This document shows, piece by piece, positions 22,601 to 33,900 of a stretch of 64,000 nt of DNA. This DNA is from Phoenix dactylifera. Its lineage: Eukaryota; Streptophyta; Magnoliopsida; Arecales; Arecaceae. Made by a program: the position numbers and the translations under genes. Under the pieces are notes generated by a model. That model did no database searches. It had not been told where the DNA came from and was given only the letters and a program-made list of their open reading frames with translations. The DNA is taken from positions 16,681,646 to 16,745,645 of the forward strand of contig NC_052399.1 in assembly GCF_009389715.1 (NCBI RefSeq). Reading direction: 5' to 3'. Within the stretch, counting starts at the first letter, position 1; each line of letters begins with the position of its first letter.

Positions 22601-25600
22601 CGTATGCAAGTAGGAATTTCTGAACTTGAAATTTCATCTTATTAGCATATCATTGTCATAACTTATTTATAACAATATACCCTATGTCTTTAACTTTTTA
22701 AGATTATAAAGCACAATTTTTTTTAATTAAAATTTTAATAACTTGATAAACATGATATCAACCCTATATTTAAGTAATTCAATTTTTGTTCAGATAAGCT
22801 AGCAGGTTTTTTGAATATTTACTGTTGGGATGTAAATTTACATGGCATCAAGTATATATAGATGAGATTTTAAATAGTTGTATGGCTTGACTTAATTTTG
22901 CAACTCTCGATCCACTAAAAGGGCAAACTAAAAGGGAGAAGTTAAACCTTCAACCCCCCAACCCAAACAGACAAAGAAGAAGAAGAAGCTACAAAGTAAA
23001 AATGGGAAGTTAAACTTTCATCCCCCTCATCCACGCACATGGACAGATAAGGAGGAAGAAAAGAAGAAGAAGAAGCCCTTCCCTTCCCAGGATCAGAAAC
23101 TTCTCATAACTGAAACATCTCTATCAAGAGCATAAATATTACATCTAGATATAGATCATGACATCGACAGTGAATAAACCGAGTTAACAAAAACCAGACA
23201 GTTGTTCTAGATAAAATTTGAAGTTTAGAGACCAACAAAGACAGTTTTTGAGCATTCCCCCTATATCTATCATGCAGCTTTTGCACATCCTTTTGGGCAA
23301 AAAAACTACCCAACACTTCTTTTTCCATTAATTCTACATAAGACCTTCATGTTTTTAAAGATATTGCCAGCCATCGTTGTTCCACAACTGGCTGCTAAGT
23401 TTAGCATAGGGATTATCCTCTTTGGATGAGCAAGCAAGATATCATCCCTCACTTCATTCAGCAAGTAAGCTAAGTACCTCGAGATGATTCACTTGGGAAT
23501 TGGTATTATCTGTTTCACCCTCCTACTGTACAATGAGCATGCTGATGTGACTGCTGGTAATGTAATGGCCTTAATATGTTTTGATTCCCTATGTGACTGG
23601 ATAGCAGTTGTTTCATGAATCACGCACTAGTTACCCCTCATTCTCTATTGACTGAATTCATTCTCTAATTTGATATTATACAAAAAGAAGTGGAGAGAGG
23701 GCTTGTCAAGGACACAAACCACATAGCATGTCAAATTTACTCTTGAGCAGTCATATGAAGGTCAGAAGGTGAGCTGTAATCATGTATATTTAGCTGTTGG
23801 CGTCCATTTGTCGATATGATGCATTCTTTACAGCTCATACACTGCAGGTTTCAAATAGCTTATCCTTGATTTTCCTTTTGCCAAAGCTTCCACCCTAATT
23901 TTCAGGTATTTCCCATTCTACAACCATTTTTATACAAAGGAAAACATTTTTTTTGTTTATCAGGCTATACTTGTCAATTTCTGTTGCAGAAAAATTGGTA
24001 AACCATAGCATTAAATGAAGCTTGAGTGCATCGTTATGCCTGTAAGTTAGAGGGGAAAAAATCCATAATTTGAGAAAACTAATATGCATAAACTAAAATG
24101 AGCACCTGAGTTGCTAGGACTTCAAACTCGCCACTTCCAACAACGTAAAAGCAGTCAGCCTCTCCACCCTGTATTTTGGCATTTGTAACCTCAGTTTAAT
24201 TATGATTTATCAACTTTACAAAAAAAAAAAAGGTCTACTTTATCATGACTTCAATCACAAAATTTTACGCCATGGCATAAAAATAAACAAGAAACAACCT
24301 GCTGGACAACTACATCCCCACGCTTCACTTCAATTCTGTGCATGCAATCAAGCAAAACATGGCATTGAGAATCCGTGAGCCTTCTAAAAAGAAAATGACC
24401 ATGCAATGCCCGCTCAATATGTGCCTGAATATCATCAAACATTATTATGACCACTTAGTGACAGACAAACACTTCCAGATAGGAGAAACTTCCCTCGAAA
24501 TGAACTAATACAAATCTTTTGCAGATATGAAGACATATAAATTACGTATTTACTTCTTCTTCCCATGTCTTCCTATGGGATGGAGCGGGTGGAATCCAAG
24601 CATGACCATTCTCGAGGGAACTCTCAATGGCTTTCAATCGTGCAAGTGATAAATCATGCCTTGCATGATGATTCCTGGAGTTCCAGCTTACGGTGGATGG
24701 AGATTCGGATCCTGTCACCTCCACAATTTGTTGCAATGGTCTTACAGGCACATCTGGAATATTTTGAATAGATTCCATCTGGAAAGGAAACAAGAAATTA
24801 CTAGAGGGTGAAGAAAGTTGTCTGTCGACAAGAAAGGGTATGAGTCAATAATAATAATAATAATAATGATGATGATGATGATGATGATGCAAGACAAGCT
24901 CGTACATCAGTTAGCCCATTAATATGCACAACTATGATTGTAATGTCATCTGTACGAGTTTCGTACTGTAGCCAAAGGCGATAGGATTCAGCAACAATTG
25001 CAGTGCATGCATCACGAGGATCCTTGAACTTAGCAACCTGAAAGCACAGCGACTAAATTAGAACAGGAGAGCAGGGAAGAGAGAGAGAGAGGCAAGTGAA
25101 ATAGTTCACCTTGGAGAAAAATCAAATGCAAGGGATAGTATTCAACAAATAGGGAAAATATCTAGTCTCACTAATTATTAATCAGGTCCCATAATTATTT
25201 TTCATGCTGGAAATTCAGGTGATCACAATTATATTCTAGAACAGATTCTTTGCTAAAGCATATATCATACATATTTCATGTCATATCATTGAGTGGCTTA
25301 CAAATTTTTTGGAAAAAAAATAACTTCCATGCAAGCAACCAAGAGAAGGCCCAAATTGTAAACCAAAAGTGTTGGTCCATAGATTGGTTTTCGCAATGTT
25401 TCCATCACCTCAGAAATAAACAAGAAGTTTTATATAACATTTGAAAATTAAACGTATGGCTAAGTAGATAAATCAAATTTTGGAATTATGATATTACCTG
25501 TTTTGGTAGTTCAGATTTTAGGATCGAAAGTTTAGAGTAGAGCTATGGTGGATTCATCCAGAAGCATATGATTTATTTGAAAAAAGGTTAAAAGAGGTCC

Positions 25601-27678
25601 AAAACATGTATATGTCCACTGAGAGCCACATTTGGAGTTGACTTTACGAACCTCTCTACACTATTTTATAAAGCATATGTATGAATCTTCACCAATCCCC
25701 ACCAAACCATTCCTATTAAATTTAAAGGTGGCATCCATTGACACTGCAAGATTTCTTAAATCCTTTTTGTTCTCACAAAACAAAACCATGTCATCAAAGG
25801 TCTTCCCTCTCTTTTCTTACCCTTTCCTCAGATCCTCATTGTAGATGCCCATGCTATCTTTTTTGTTTTTTCGGTTCGCAGCCATTTTCTCCTTGTTCGG
25901 GATATGTATTTTGTTTCCTCTGACATATGTCCTCAGCCTATCCATCATCACTTTACCAATCTTAACATTCGCATATCTATGATTCTCAATCGCATGCATA
26001 AACCTCCTTCTAAAGCATATAACGTTGCATGCGTCAGTGTTGTCTTACACTTTTCTTTATTGAAACTTATAGGCATGACATCATGCACTAGAAGAACTTC
26101 CAGTTTTCCAACCAAGGCTTCGCTTATGTCTGCTATGCTTTTCATTCCATCCTCACTGTAGCTTCGCTTATGTCTGCTATGCTTTTCATTCCATCCTCAC
26201 TGTACTTCTCTGGGACAAGCAGTACATATAACTCATACTTCATTCTACAAACATTTGTTTGTACTTTTCCTTATGAAACCAATTATCGCCACTATTCTAA
26301 CCTGATGTTCCAAAGTTAAATGATACTACACAAATTTATTGTCAGTTGTCATAAAGCAGTTGGGCTTTTTTTTTGTTTGACTGAAAGAGGTGCAATATTC
26401 CAGGTGCTAATAGATGACCAACTTAGAGTTTGCATACCTTCTATCCTGTGGAAACAAAATTATGTGGATAAGCTTCTCATCTAAAACAAGCTAATTTTGG
26501 TTATATATTTTTAATAACTATACCAAGTTATGTTAGTGTTAGAATCCATTGACGGAAGTATATATTGATCATGGTAATAACATGGACCCATAAACTGTAA
26601 CATTAGGTGAATTAAAAAAATTAGGAGTAAACAGGGCATACAAGGAACTGCTTACCATGTCAACCACAGTTTGGCTGGAGAGAAACTCAAAAACCCCATC
26701 ACTTGCAATCACAAAGAATGGATGATTAGAACTGAGCTCCATAACAAATATTTCAGGAACTCCAACAACGCCAATAGATTCAGCAATAGAATCTCCAATA
26801 CTCCGTGTGAATGCCGTCCCTGGATACATCCCACTCTGCACCCAGAGTCTTGGAGGATCACCATCATCACCTTCTTCAGTACCCCAGCACTGCACATCTG
26901 GGTTCTTTAGCCCCTCTATCTGATCCAAAGTCAGCACCCTCGCTCCACAATGTTTGACCCTTTCAAGTTCATCAGTTCGAAAAGGAGTCTGATCAATAGA
27001 GAGGTCCACGGCCGCAATATCCTTCCCTCTCTTCTCTGCGATCACAGCCCTAGAATCACCTGCATTTGCAACATAGATTGTTCTACCCCTTACCAATATG
27101 GTTATCGCAGTGGTCCCGCTCATTGTATCATCCAAGCTATCAGAGTGCAGCTGTGAATTTGTTGTTAAGAAAGCAGCATTGCAAGCCTCAACAGCATCAA
27201 GATGAAACCGACTGTTCCCGAGCAAGTTCTCACATAATTTTCGCTTCACAAATTGTGAGCACTGAGCTCCATACTCCCCATGCCCATCAAACACACCAAA
27301 GAAGTGATCATTAGGATTAGTCCCAAATGGGGTGTAAATGCAGAAACTATCTTGGTTCTGCTTATCCAGTGCCTCTGGATAATATCCTCGTTGAGATAGG
27401 AAGGAGTATCGCAAATCATAGTTCCCTGATGGAACCCTGACTGTCCTTGACCCTTCCGGAGGAAGGAACTGCGATGAAACCCTCGAGAGACGATTGATAC
27501 CCACATCTGAATCCCTTGTTATACCCAATTGTTGCACTTGATCATCTTCTTCCAGTCCATCTGACAAAACAGGAGAAAGACCAGAATCTGCGACTCCCCT
27601 TCTGCTTCCGTTCCCCCTGTATTCTGTTGGGGAGTCAGGTACTTGCCCAATGCAGCCCTTTGAATACAAACACCCCAT
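16651..27678 (-). CDS. PP2C / cyclic-nucleotide-binding / kinase-like fusion protein (plant PKG-like)
   Basis: Fifteen coding exons: 26656-27678, 24906-25037, 24554-24778, 24299-24424, 24106-24168, 22059-22141, 20625-20856, 19990-20303, 19762-19846, 19588-19654, 19120-19397, 18961-19026, 18738-18859, 17007-17163, 16651-16896. All phases close, giving 1072 aa, close to the Arabidopsis homologue (about 1090). The N-terminus MGCLYSKGC fits myristoylation and palmitoylation, so membrane anchoring is inferred. PP2C phosphatase about 85-383 keeps its metal residues ([10 protein letters not shown]131; ASDGVFEF, D327; TDDITI, D372). Two cyclic-nucleotide-binding domains follow: about 467-585 (FGELSLM at 545) and about 590-720 (FGEWTLL at 686, R700). 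An AGC/PKG-type kinase region spans about 762-1045. Its catalytic loop reads YRGVSPE (881-887) instead of YRDxKPEN, and DFG is DFR (901-903). Long introns hold old repeats. The family has been proposed as a plant cGMP-dependent kinase. Confidence 0.93.
24847..24889. repeat. (ATA)n(TGA)n compound microsatellite in intron 2
   Basis: About seven AAT units followed directly by about seven GAT units, between coding exons 2 and 3 of the PP2C/kinase gene. Confidence 0.9.
25730..26150 (-). pseudogene. Relic of an RTE-type LINE 3' end in PP2C/kinase intron 1
   Basis: Minus-strand frames carry broken pieces resembling the C-terminal part of plant RTE-like LINE ORFs: a [21 protein letters not shown] stretch (like the usual PISLKEKFYKT..RPALLYG segment), then [10 protein letters not shown] (usual MSVAEMRMLRW), and in another frame a GRPLMTW end (usual GRGRPKKTW). 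Frames change between pieces and stops interrupt, so it is dead. It lies in the same orientation as the host gene. Identity comes from recalled family patterns and needs a search. Confidence 0.4.
26117..26204. repeat. Perfect 44-bp tandem duplication
   Basis: The 44-bp unit starting GCTTCGCTTATGTCTGC at 26117-26160 is repeated without mismatch at 26161-26204, in intron 1 next to the LINE relic. Confidence 0.95.
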
Positions 27679-28527
27679 CAGTCGACAAACCCAATGGACA
27701 AGCAAAGAAAGGCCCGAGTTGCAAGAACACTCATAAATCGTCTCCACTTCAACAATCTGGCTTCACAAACTCAATTCTGACTACGGTTTACAGAAAGAAG
27801 CAAATCCTGGCTGCCATAATCAAAAGGAAATTTCCCCCGCACCACTGATTTCTTAGAGGTACAGAACTGTTGACCCTGTGCCTCTTCCAGGATTTCGAGG
27901 TATCGATGTTTCCAAATTTACAAACTCAAACAGCATCTGCCAACAGCAAGATTTACATACAGATTTCTAAGATCCCAACGAAGCAAACCAGTTCATCAAA
28001 GTTAGTATCCAAATTATTTTTTTGTTATGCTAAATACAACTCCTACAAACTTGAGAAATTTTTTCTATTGATACCAACTACGAAATCGGCAAAAATTTTC
28101 AAAGGAATCCAATTCACATCTTCTGTAAAGCGCTAAGAAAACCAATTCACAACAAGAAGCACAGCGCACTGACACAATTGAGACTGAACCCAGATCCAAA
28201 AATCTCCCAACATTTCATCAAAATTCAGTAAAAACTCAGTAAGACGGGACATATTTCACCTATTCAACTCCAAGAAATCCCCAGCATCATCTTGATCAAC
28301 TCGACAAGAAAACTGGCCCCAAAAAGATCAGCTTTCCCCCACGAGCTTCTTAAAATTCTAGGTATAGCTTAAATCCCAAGCATACAAAATTCATCAGCTT
28401 CCCCAAAACCACCACCACCACTTTCCGCAAATTCTACCAAAAGAATTCGCCAACACACCTTTTTAAAGCTCTCACGTCCTATCCACCAGTACAAGGAAAG
28501 AACAAATATACTGAGAAAAATCACTTA

Positions 28528-28750
28528 CAGTGGATAAGGATGGAATTTTCTTTTTGGATCACGGACTTCCAATAAAAGTAGCCCAGATCAAAGAATTCGC
28601 CAACGATCTCAAGGAGGAGCAGTGGGAATCCACAAAAGGCAACAATAGATTTCCCGTACCGACTTAACAATAACCGCACCTCACCCCAGCCCTCAACGTC
28701 CCCATATCAGTTTATCGCGGGTCACTGCCAGCCATCAGATCGGCGGTCCC
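28528..28750 (-). other. Possible 5' UTR exon of the PP2C/kinase gene
   Basis: The minus strand carries a strong donor ACT|GTAAGTGA at 28529/28528, upstream of the start codon at 27678. This suggests a noncoding first exon ending at 28529 and a 5' UTR intron of about 0.8 kb; several AG sites near 27745-27800 could serve as acceptor. Transcript data would be needed to fix it. The stretch 27750-28527 shows no other coding signal. Confidence 0.35.
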
Positions 28751-29004
28751 GCCTCAATCAACGGTATGATGCACCACAGGCATAAATTCTCCTGCCGGCC
28801 TGCTATTTATTTTGATGACTTCCGAGCTCCTCATGATGTTTACGTTCTCAGCCTCAAAACTTCTCTCTCTCCCCGTCCCGCCCAGCCTCATCCAATTCCG
28901 GGTGAGACTTTTTGTTGGCCTTCTGCTTTCTCTGCACGGTCCGATCATGGGACGCTTTTATGTCCTTTACCACATGAAAAGAACCGGTGGAGAGTAGAAG
29001 CTCC

Positions 29005-29010
29005 CACGTG
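29005..29010. promoter_or_regulatory. G-box CACGTG upstream of the PP2C/kinase gene
   Basis: The palindrome CACGTG in the context CCCACGTGTGG lies about 475 bp upstream of the putative 5' UTR donor. It is a bZIP/bHLH and abscisic-acid-response type core. Function is not shown. Confidence 0.3.
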
Positions 29011-30044
29011 TGGTCTACTGATAGATGCATGCCCTTCCTTTTCTTTTCTTAGAAGAGGCACTCCTCCCTTGTCTTTTTTGTCTCTAGACAGCTGTATGCA
29101 AGTATGGAGTGGCAGATTCCGAGAGAATATATATTTATAAGATGAATATGACTAGGAATTTAGACAATAAATAGTATACTTCCATGAGAATGAGAGCAGT
29201 CGAGCCCGACTAACCATAGTTGCCATGTTGTTGCACGTCGCGCGAACCTTGTGCTATCACCCAAAATAAAACAGTGATTCATCGTTCCAGTGGCGACGAT
29301 GCTATGAATGCGCTAGGATGTGATCTTTTATTGTGTTGATTGCCATGCGTCTCGGTAGCCATCTTATTAAATACAAAAAAAAAGAGTGGCCTGATACAGG
29401 CAAATGGATGAGATTGATTATGTCACACCAAAAAAAAAAAAAAAGGGTGACGAATCTAGCCCCTGCATGGAAAATAGTATCCGTGCATTCGAATAATTCA
29501 GCTGGTGTCACCTCAAAGAGGAAAAATGTATTGAGACCTTTTGGAAATGCAAATGAAGCACCCTAAGCAAGGATACTTTCCATGGCTCTCTCAAATTGTT
29601 AGGTCGTGTTAGGCCACTAGGTAGTTTCACGTGCAGAGTAAAACAAAATAAAGTCCAATTCCTTACTAATGCCATTCTGCAAGCGGAAACATTTTTTTCC
29701 TCTATGATGCTCAAAAGAAATTCGAGTACATTTTATGCGTTTTGGTAAAGACAAAAAGATGGCAGCAGATCAGTCTAAATTTGCTTAAAGCTTGCTTGGG
29801 ATCTCGCAGGTATCCATCCCCTCTCAGGGGTCTTTGACGAGGGTGGTCCTATACCTACAACAATCCCACTTTAAACAACCGAAAGCATCCTGAGCTGACG
29901 AGGCCTGATAGATTAGTCAGAGTAACATCAGATCGCATCATTTTATTTGCATCGCTCCGTGCAGACCCGAGTTCGTGCGATGACCGAAAGCATGCTGCTT
30001 CTGCGCCTTCTTTTTCCGTGTTCGGTGGGACATGCATCTTGGGA

Positions 30045-30052
<8 letters not shown>

Positions 30053-30096
<44 letters not shown>

Positions 30097-30150
30097 CTTA
30101 TATGGCGTCCCACTCATGCATTGTTAAAAATAGTGAACCATCCACGTCAC

Positions 30151-30181
<31 letters not shown>
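30053..30181. repeat. Two (AC)n microsatellites 56 bp apart
   Basis: AC dinucleotide runs at 30053-30095 and 30152-30181. Predicted THTHTH and VCVCVC proteins here are artefacts. Confidence 0.95.
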
Positions 30182-30184
<3 letters not shown>

Positions 30185-30919
30185 ACTGAAATATGCTTCA
30201 TAAAATCCTTTGTCAGAGGCTTTGATTCCACCTCTTGCGTCTCCCAGCCACCAAAAAGAAGATTCCATCAACAGTTCACTGGCCTTGCTAATAATGAGAA
30301 CATCTATGATTCAACCACCCAGCCTTGGTACATATAGGGGCAGTAACATCTAACATTTGATTCAACCTCCAGTTGATCCCAAAAATTCAAGAGCACGTTT
30401 CTCCTGCCAAAATCCCATAGGTGATGCTGGAGTTTTGTTGGCTGCCAGCCCAACAGGCTGGTCTCAAAAGACAAGACAGTAACTTCTGAAAACCTAATGA
30501 TCTGGCTTCCACGAGTGCCCTGAAATCTGAATCTGATGCATCCTTATACATAACAACATTTTTATAATGCAATGCAATCTATACATGCAAACAGCTCAAA
30601 ACTACTTAGATGGCTAAAATAGAAAATATAACCAGTCCTGCCTCTTACCACCTTATCATATTTAAATTATTGTGTGATGATAGTACAGGTATATAGACTC
30701 GTATTACGTAAATGAGAAAAATAAAAGTGAAATATTCATCATCCACAATGCCATGTCAGTAGAAAACTTACTGATAAATTACACAATCTTTTTTCTTCCA
30801 GACAAAGTAACCAGAAAGTATAATAAAACAGCTGGAATTTTGCATGGAACAAACATCTGATGCACAGATAGCATAAACCATCTAAGCATACCTGAATATA
30901 TGAACCGAGAAGGTGGAAC

Positions 30920-33900
30920 TCATTCAGTCTGCATGTTCTCGGGTAAAGGAATCGATGCACAGCAATGATAATATCCACTTTCATCAAATTTGAACCTCTG
31001 AGAAAGATGCACTTCTCGGATGAGATACTCACCCCAATCTTTTGAGCCATGAACCTTGAAGATGTGCCGTGCATCAAAGGAATCATGTCTTCTAGTCCTC
31101 TTCCTGAATTAAAGCATCTCCAGTTTTAGAAACATTAGTTTAATGCCTCTGGCAATACAATTATAATAAGATAATGTTGCAAAAAAAGCACCTCTTCCTG
31201 TGCCTCACATTCATCAAGGTGGCGTGCAGCTGCAATTCAGTAAGGTATGAAGCAGTTTCATTAGTAGCAAAAGATGCAGAGTTTTGCAAAAACTTATTCT
31301 TGGTGGTCTTCTAATACATATCACAAAAGGAGACCTACACAATGCTCACTCTCTTAACCTATATGGGAGCATTAAATGTTTCAAGGTATAAAATGCAATT
31401 TATTGGTTATAAATGCACTGATGAAAAAATGGCTATAAACAAGCCCATCTGCAGATGATAACTGCACAAGCTTAGCTTGCCAATACTATAATGAACTGGT
31501 CCAAACAGATAACGAATTGCAGCAATTAGAAGTCATTTGCTAGTGTTGCATAAATAGTCATGCATCAAAGAAAATCAAATATATTGCATCTGTAGCGTTG
31601 AGCTTTCACAAAGATCAATGATATGATTTTTCTGTGAAAGCTTGAGCTTGATGCATTTCTTAAGACAGACAAATACAGAAAAAAAAATCTCATAAAGCTC
31701 CTAGCTCCTGATCTAGCATGAGCAGGAACACATATACATACATACATACAAACATTACATGCATGATTACATAAATGCATGTAAATTATGTGTTTATAAC
31801 AACACCTTACTCAGAATTTGATGTCACAATAAATTGAATTACTGTGAGTTCCAAAAGTGTGACATCAAAAGAGTTTAAGATGGCATCCAAGTCAAGTGTA
31901 GCAAGAACAGATTCAAGTAAACCAAGAAATATTTACCCAAGCAATGGCACCACAAGGAATCATAATCATAGGTCAAGACATAACAATGTTGACACTAAAT
32001 ATGCACAGGGAAGATGTAAGAGATGAAAATAAGACATGTTTAAACTTCACCTTCAATGTTTGATGAGCATCCTTTTCAAGAACAAGTCCTGCTTCAACAT
32101 AAGCATCGATCATGACTTCTGTTGAAATTAAGTGTCAAGGAATACCTTCTTAGCATGAGAAGGTCATTGACTACTATTCACACTCAGGTAACTGGATAAT
32201 TAAGATGTTTAAAAAATTAAATGTAAATGTTTTTTGGATACGGCAAGCACGTAGCAAGCGTCCCTCTCCACCAATTTCCGTAACAGGAGCATAAACAACA
32301 CGGGCCTTAGCTGGCGAACCTCTCATGCATGTCTGCGATCAAACTATTTTGCTTTAAATTTGTTTTATAAGTCAAACAAGTGATGGGTTTTGGACAGTTT
32401 ATGGTCTAATATAGGAAATGTGCCATGTGCCTCTTCAAACTGGAGAGAGGCTGACAAAGCACTTTATGCTTGAAATTGCATCTAGACAATCTTGCTGACA
32501 AATAAAGATTTCATCAAGCATTCACCAATACTGAACGTATAATAATGCAACGATCTCTGGCCTGCAGGACACATCTATCTATATACAGCAATGATACTGA
32601 TCAATAGCAAAATATATCAATATAATTAAAATTCTTCAAATTTAAAATCAAATGTCTTGGTAATTTTTACCTAATATTAGTGAGGTTGATTTATTTCAGA
32701 AGTTGTTCAGCATGTTTTATTCTTAAGAACCACATTGAAACATGGATTATCCTAGACGGAATCATCCTCACATGATCATGCACCTTATTTTTATCTCATT
32801 GATTAATGTCCTCAAGATCAAACTGTTGCCCATACAAGTGCACATTGCTATGGCCACTGCAACTATATAGTAATAGCCAGTTGAACTGAGAACTTTTACT
32901 ATTTAAAATCAGTCAGCCCATGAAAATTCACCATATCCCATAAAAATTCACCATATCTTTTGAGAACTGAGCTGCAATCAAGATCTCCCTTAATTTTCTC
33001 TGATTCAATTGCTCTTAAAGCCAAGAAGCCAAAATCCTCAATAAAGGACTTCAAAACATGATAAGTATTTCTGTAACAATTTATTTACGGTTGGCATTTG
33101 TCTTGCAGGAAAGCAAAAGAAAATGATTGTAGGAATGGGGCAGTATATGAAAAATGACATAACCTCAACTGCCTCAGGTGTATAATCATCATTAAATGAA
33201 AACAAGTTCTGGGTTTGCAATTCACAAACGATTTTCATAGCTAACACTTCCCACTTTGATTCTCACATTTTTCATATCATCCTTTCATATATTTTTAGCC
33301 TCTTAAAAATCATATTCAAAAAGAAACTTCACAATCTAGAACGGTCCCAATTGATTTACAGGTAGCAGCGATAATCAGCATAGGTGGAAGGGCCACTGAT
33401 TTGGATGTCTGCAACAATATAACTTCGGCATGCAAATCAAATCACAAGATATTCATTAGCAGCGTTAAAAAGCACTATATCAAGGAATAAGTTTCTGGGG
33501 CTTAAACCAGCAGTTTATCATCTTTGAAATAATTAGAGTGTAGCAAGTGCCGGAAATAGGGAAAAATAGGGAGAAAAGCTTACCAACCCTTTGAGTCCTA
33601 TAACGACAGGTCGATTGTCCAGGGCATCTTTTACTTTTGAAGATATTCCCTGCAACGGAAAAGATAGTGTATTACTCAGGTAGGCCACACACCAAGAAAC
33701 CTGCCTCTTCAGAAACGGTCATCACCTGCAGAACCTCAGTAGCTGCAGCAACACGGTCCTTGTTCCACAGCTTCAGCATAAGAACAGTTAAGTGAAATGT
33801 TCTTGGTTTGATAAATATGGATCTGTCAATGCCCAAATCTGTAATGGCACAATTAAAGCAATCAAATGTCTCAAACATTAAAGAAAAATGGAAATGGAAA

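Larger units (their letters stand above)
28760..30919. other. Spacer between the PP2C/kinase gene and ASCC1, with (AC)n tracts
   Basis: No gene recognised. It holds the dinucleotide tracts at 30053-30095 and 30152-30181 and the upstream region of the PP2C/kinase gene. The stretch from about 30400 to 30919 is probably ASCC1 3' UTR. ORFs at 28766-29140 and 29333-29566 lack recognisable motifs. Confidence 0.45.

Noticed and set aside
29855..30203. ORFs encoding VCVCVC and THTHTH stretches
   Set aside because: They are translations of (AC)n microsatellites.
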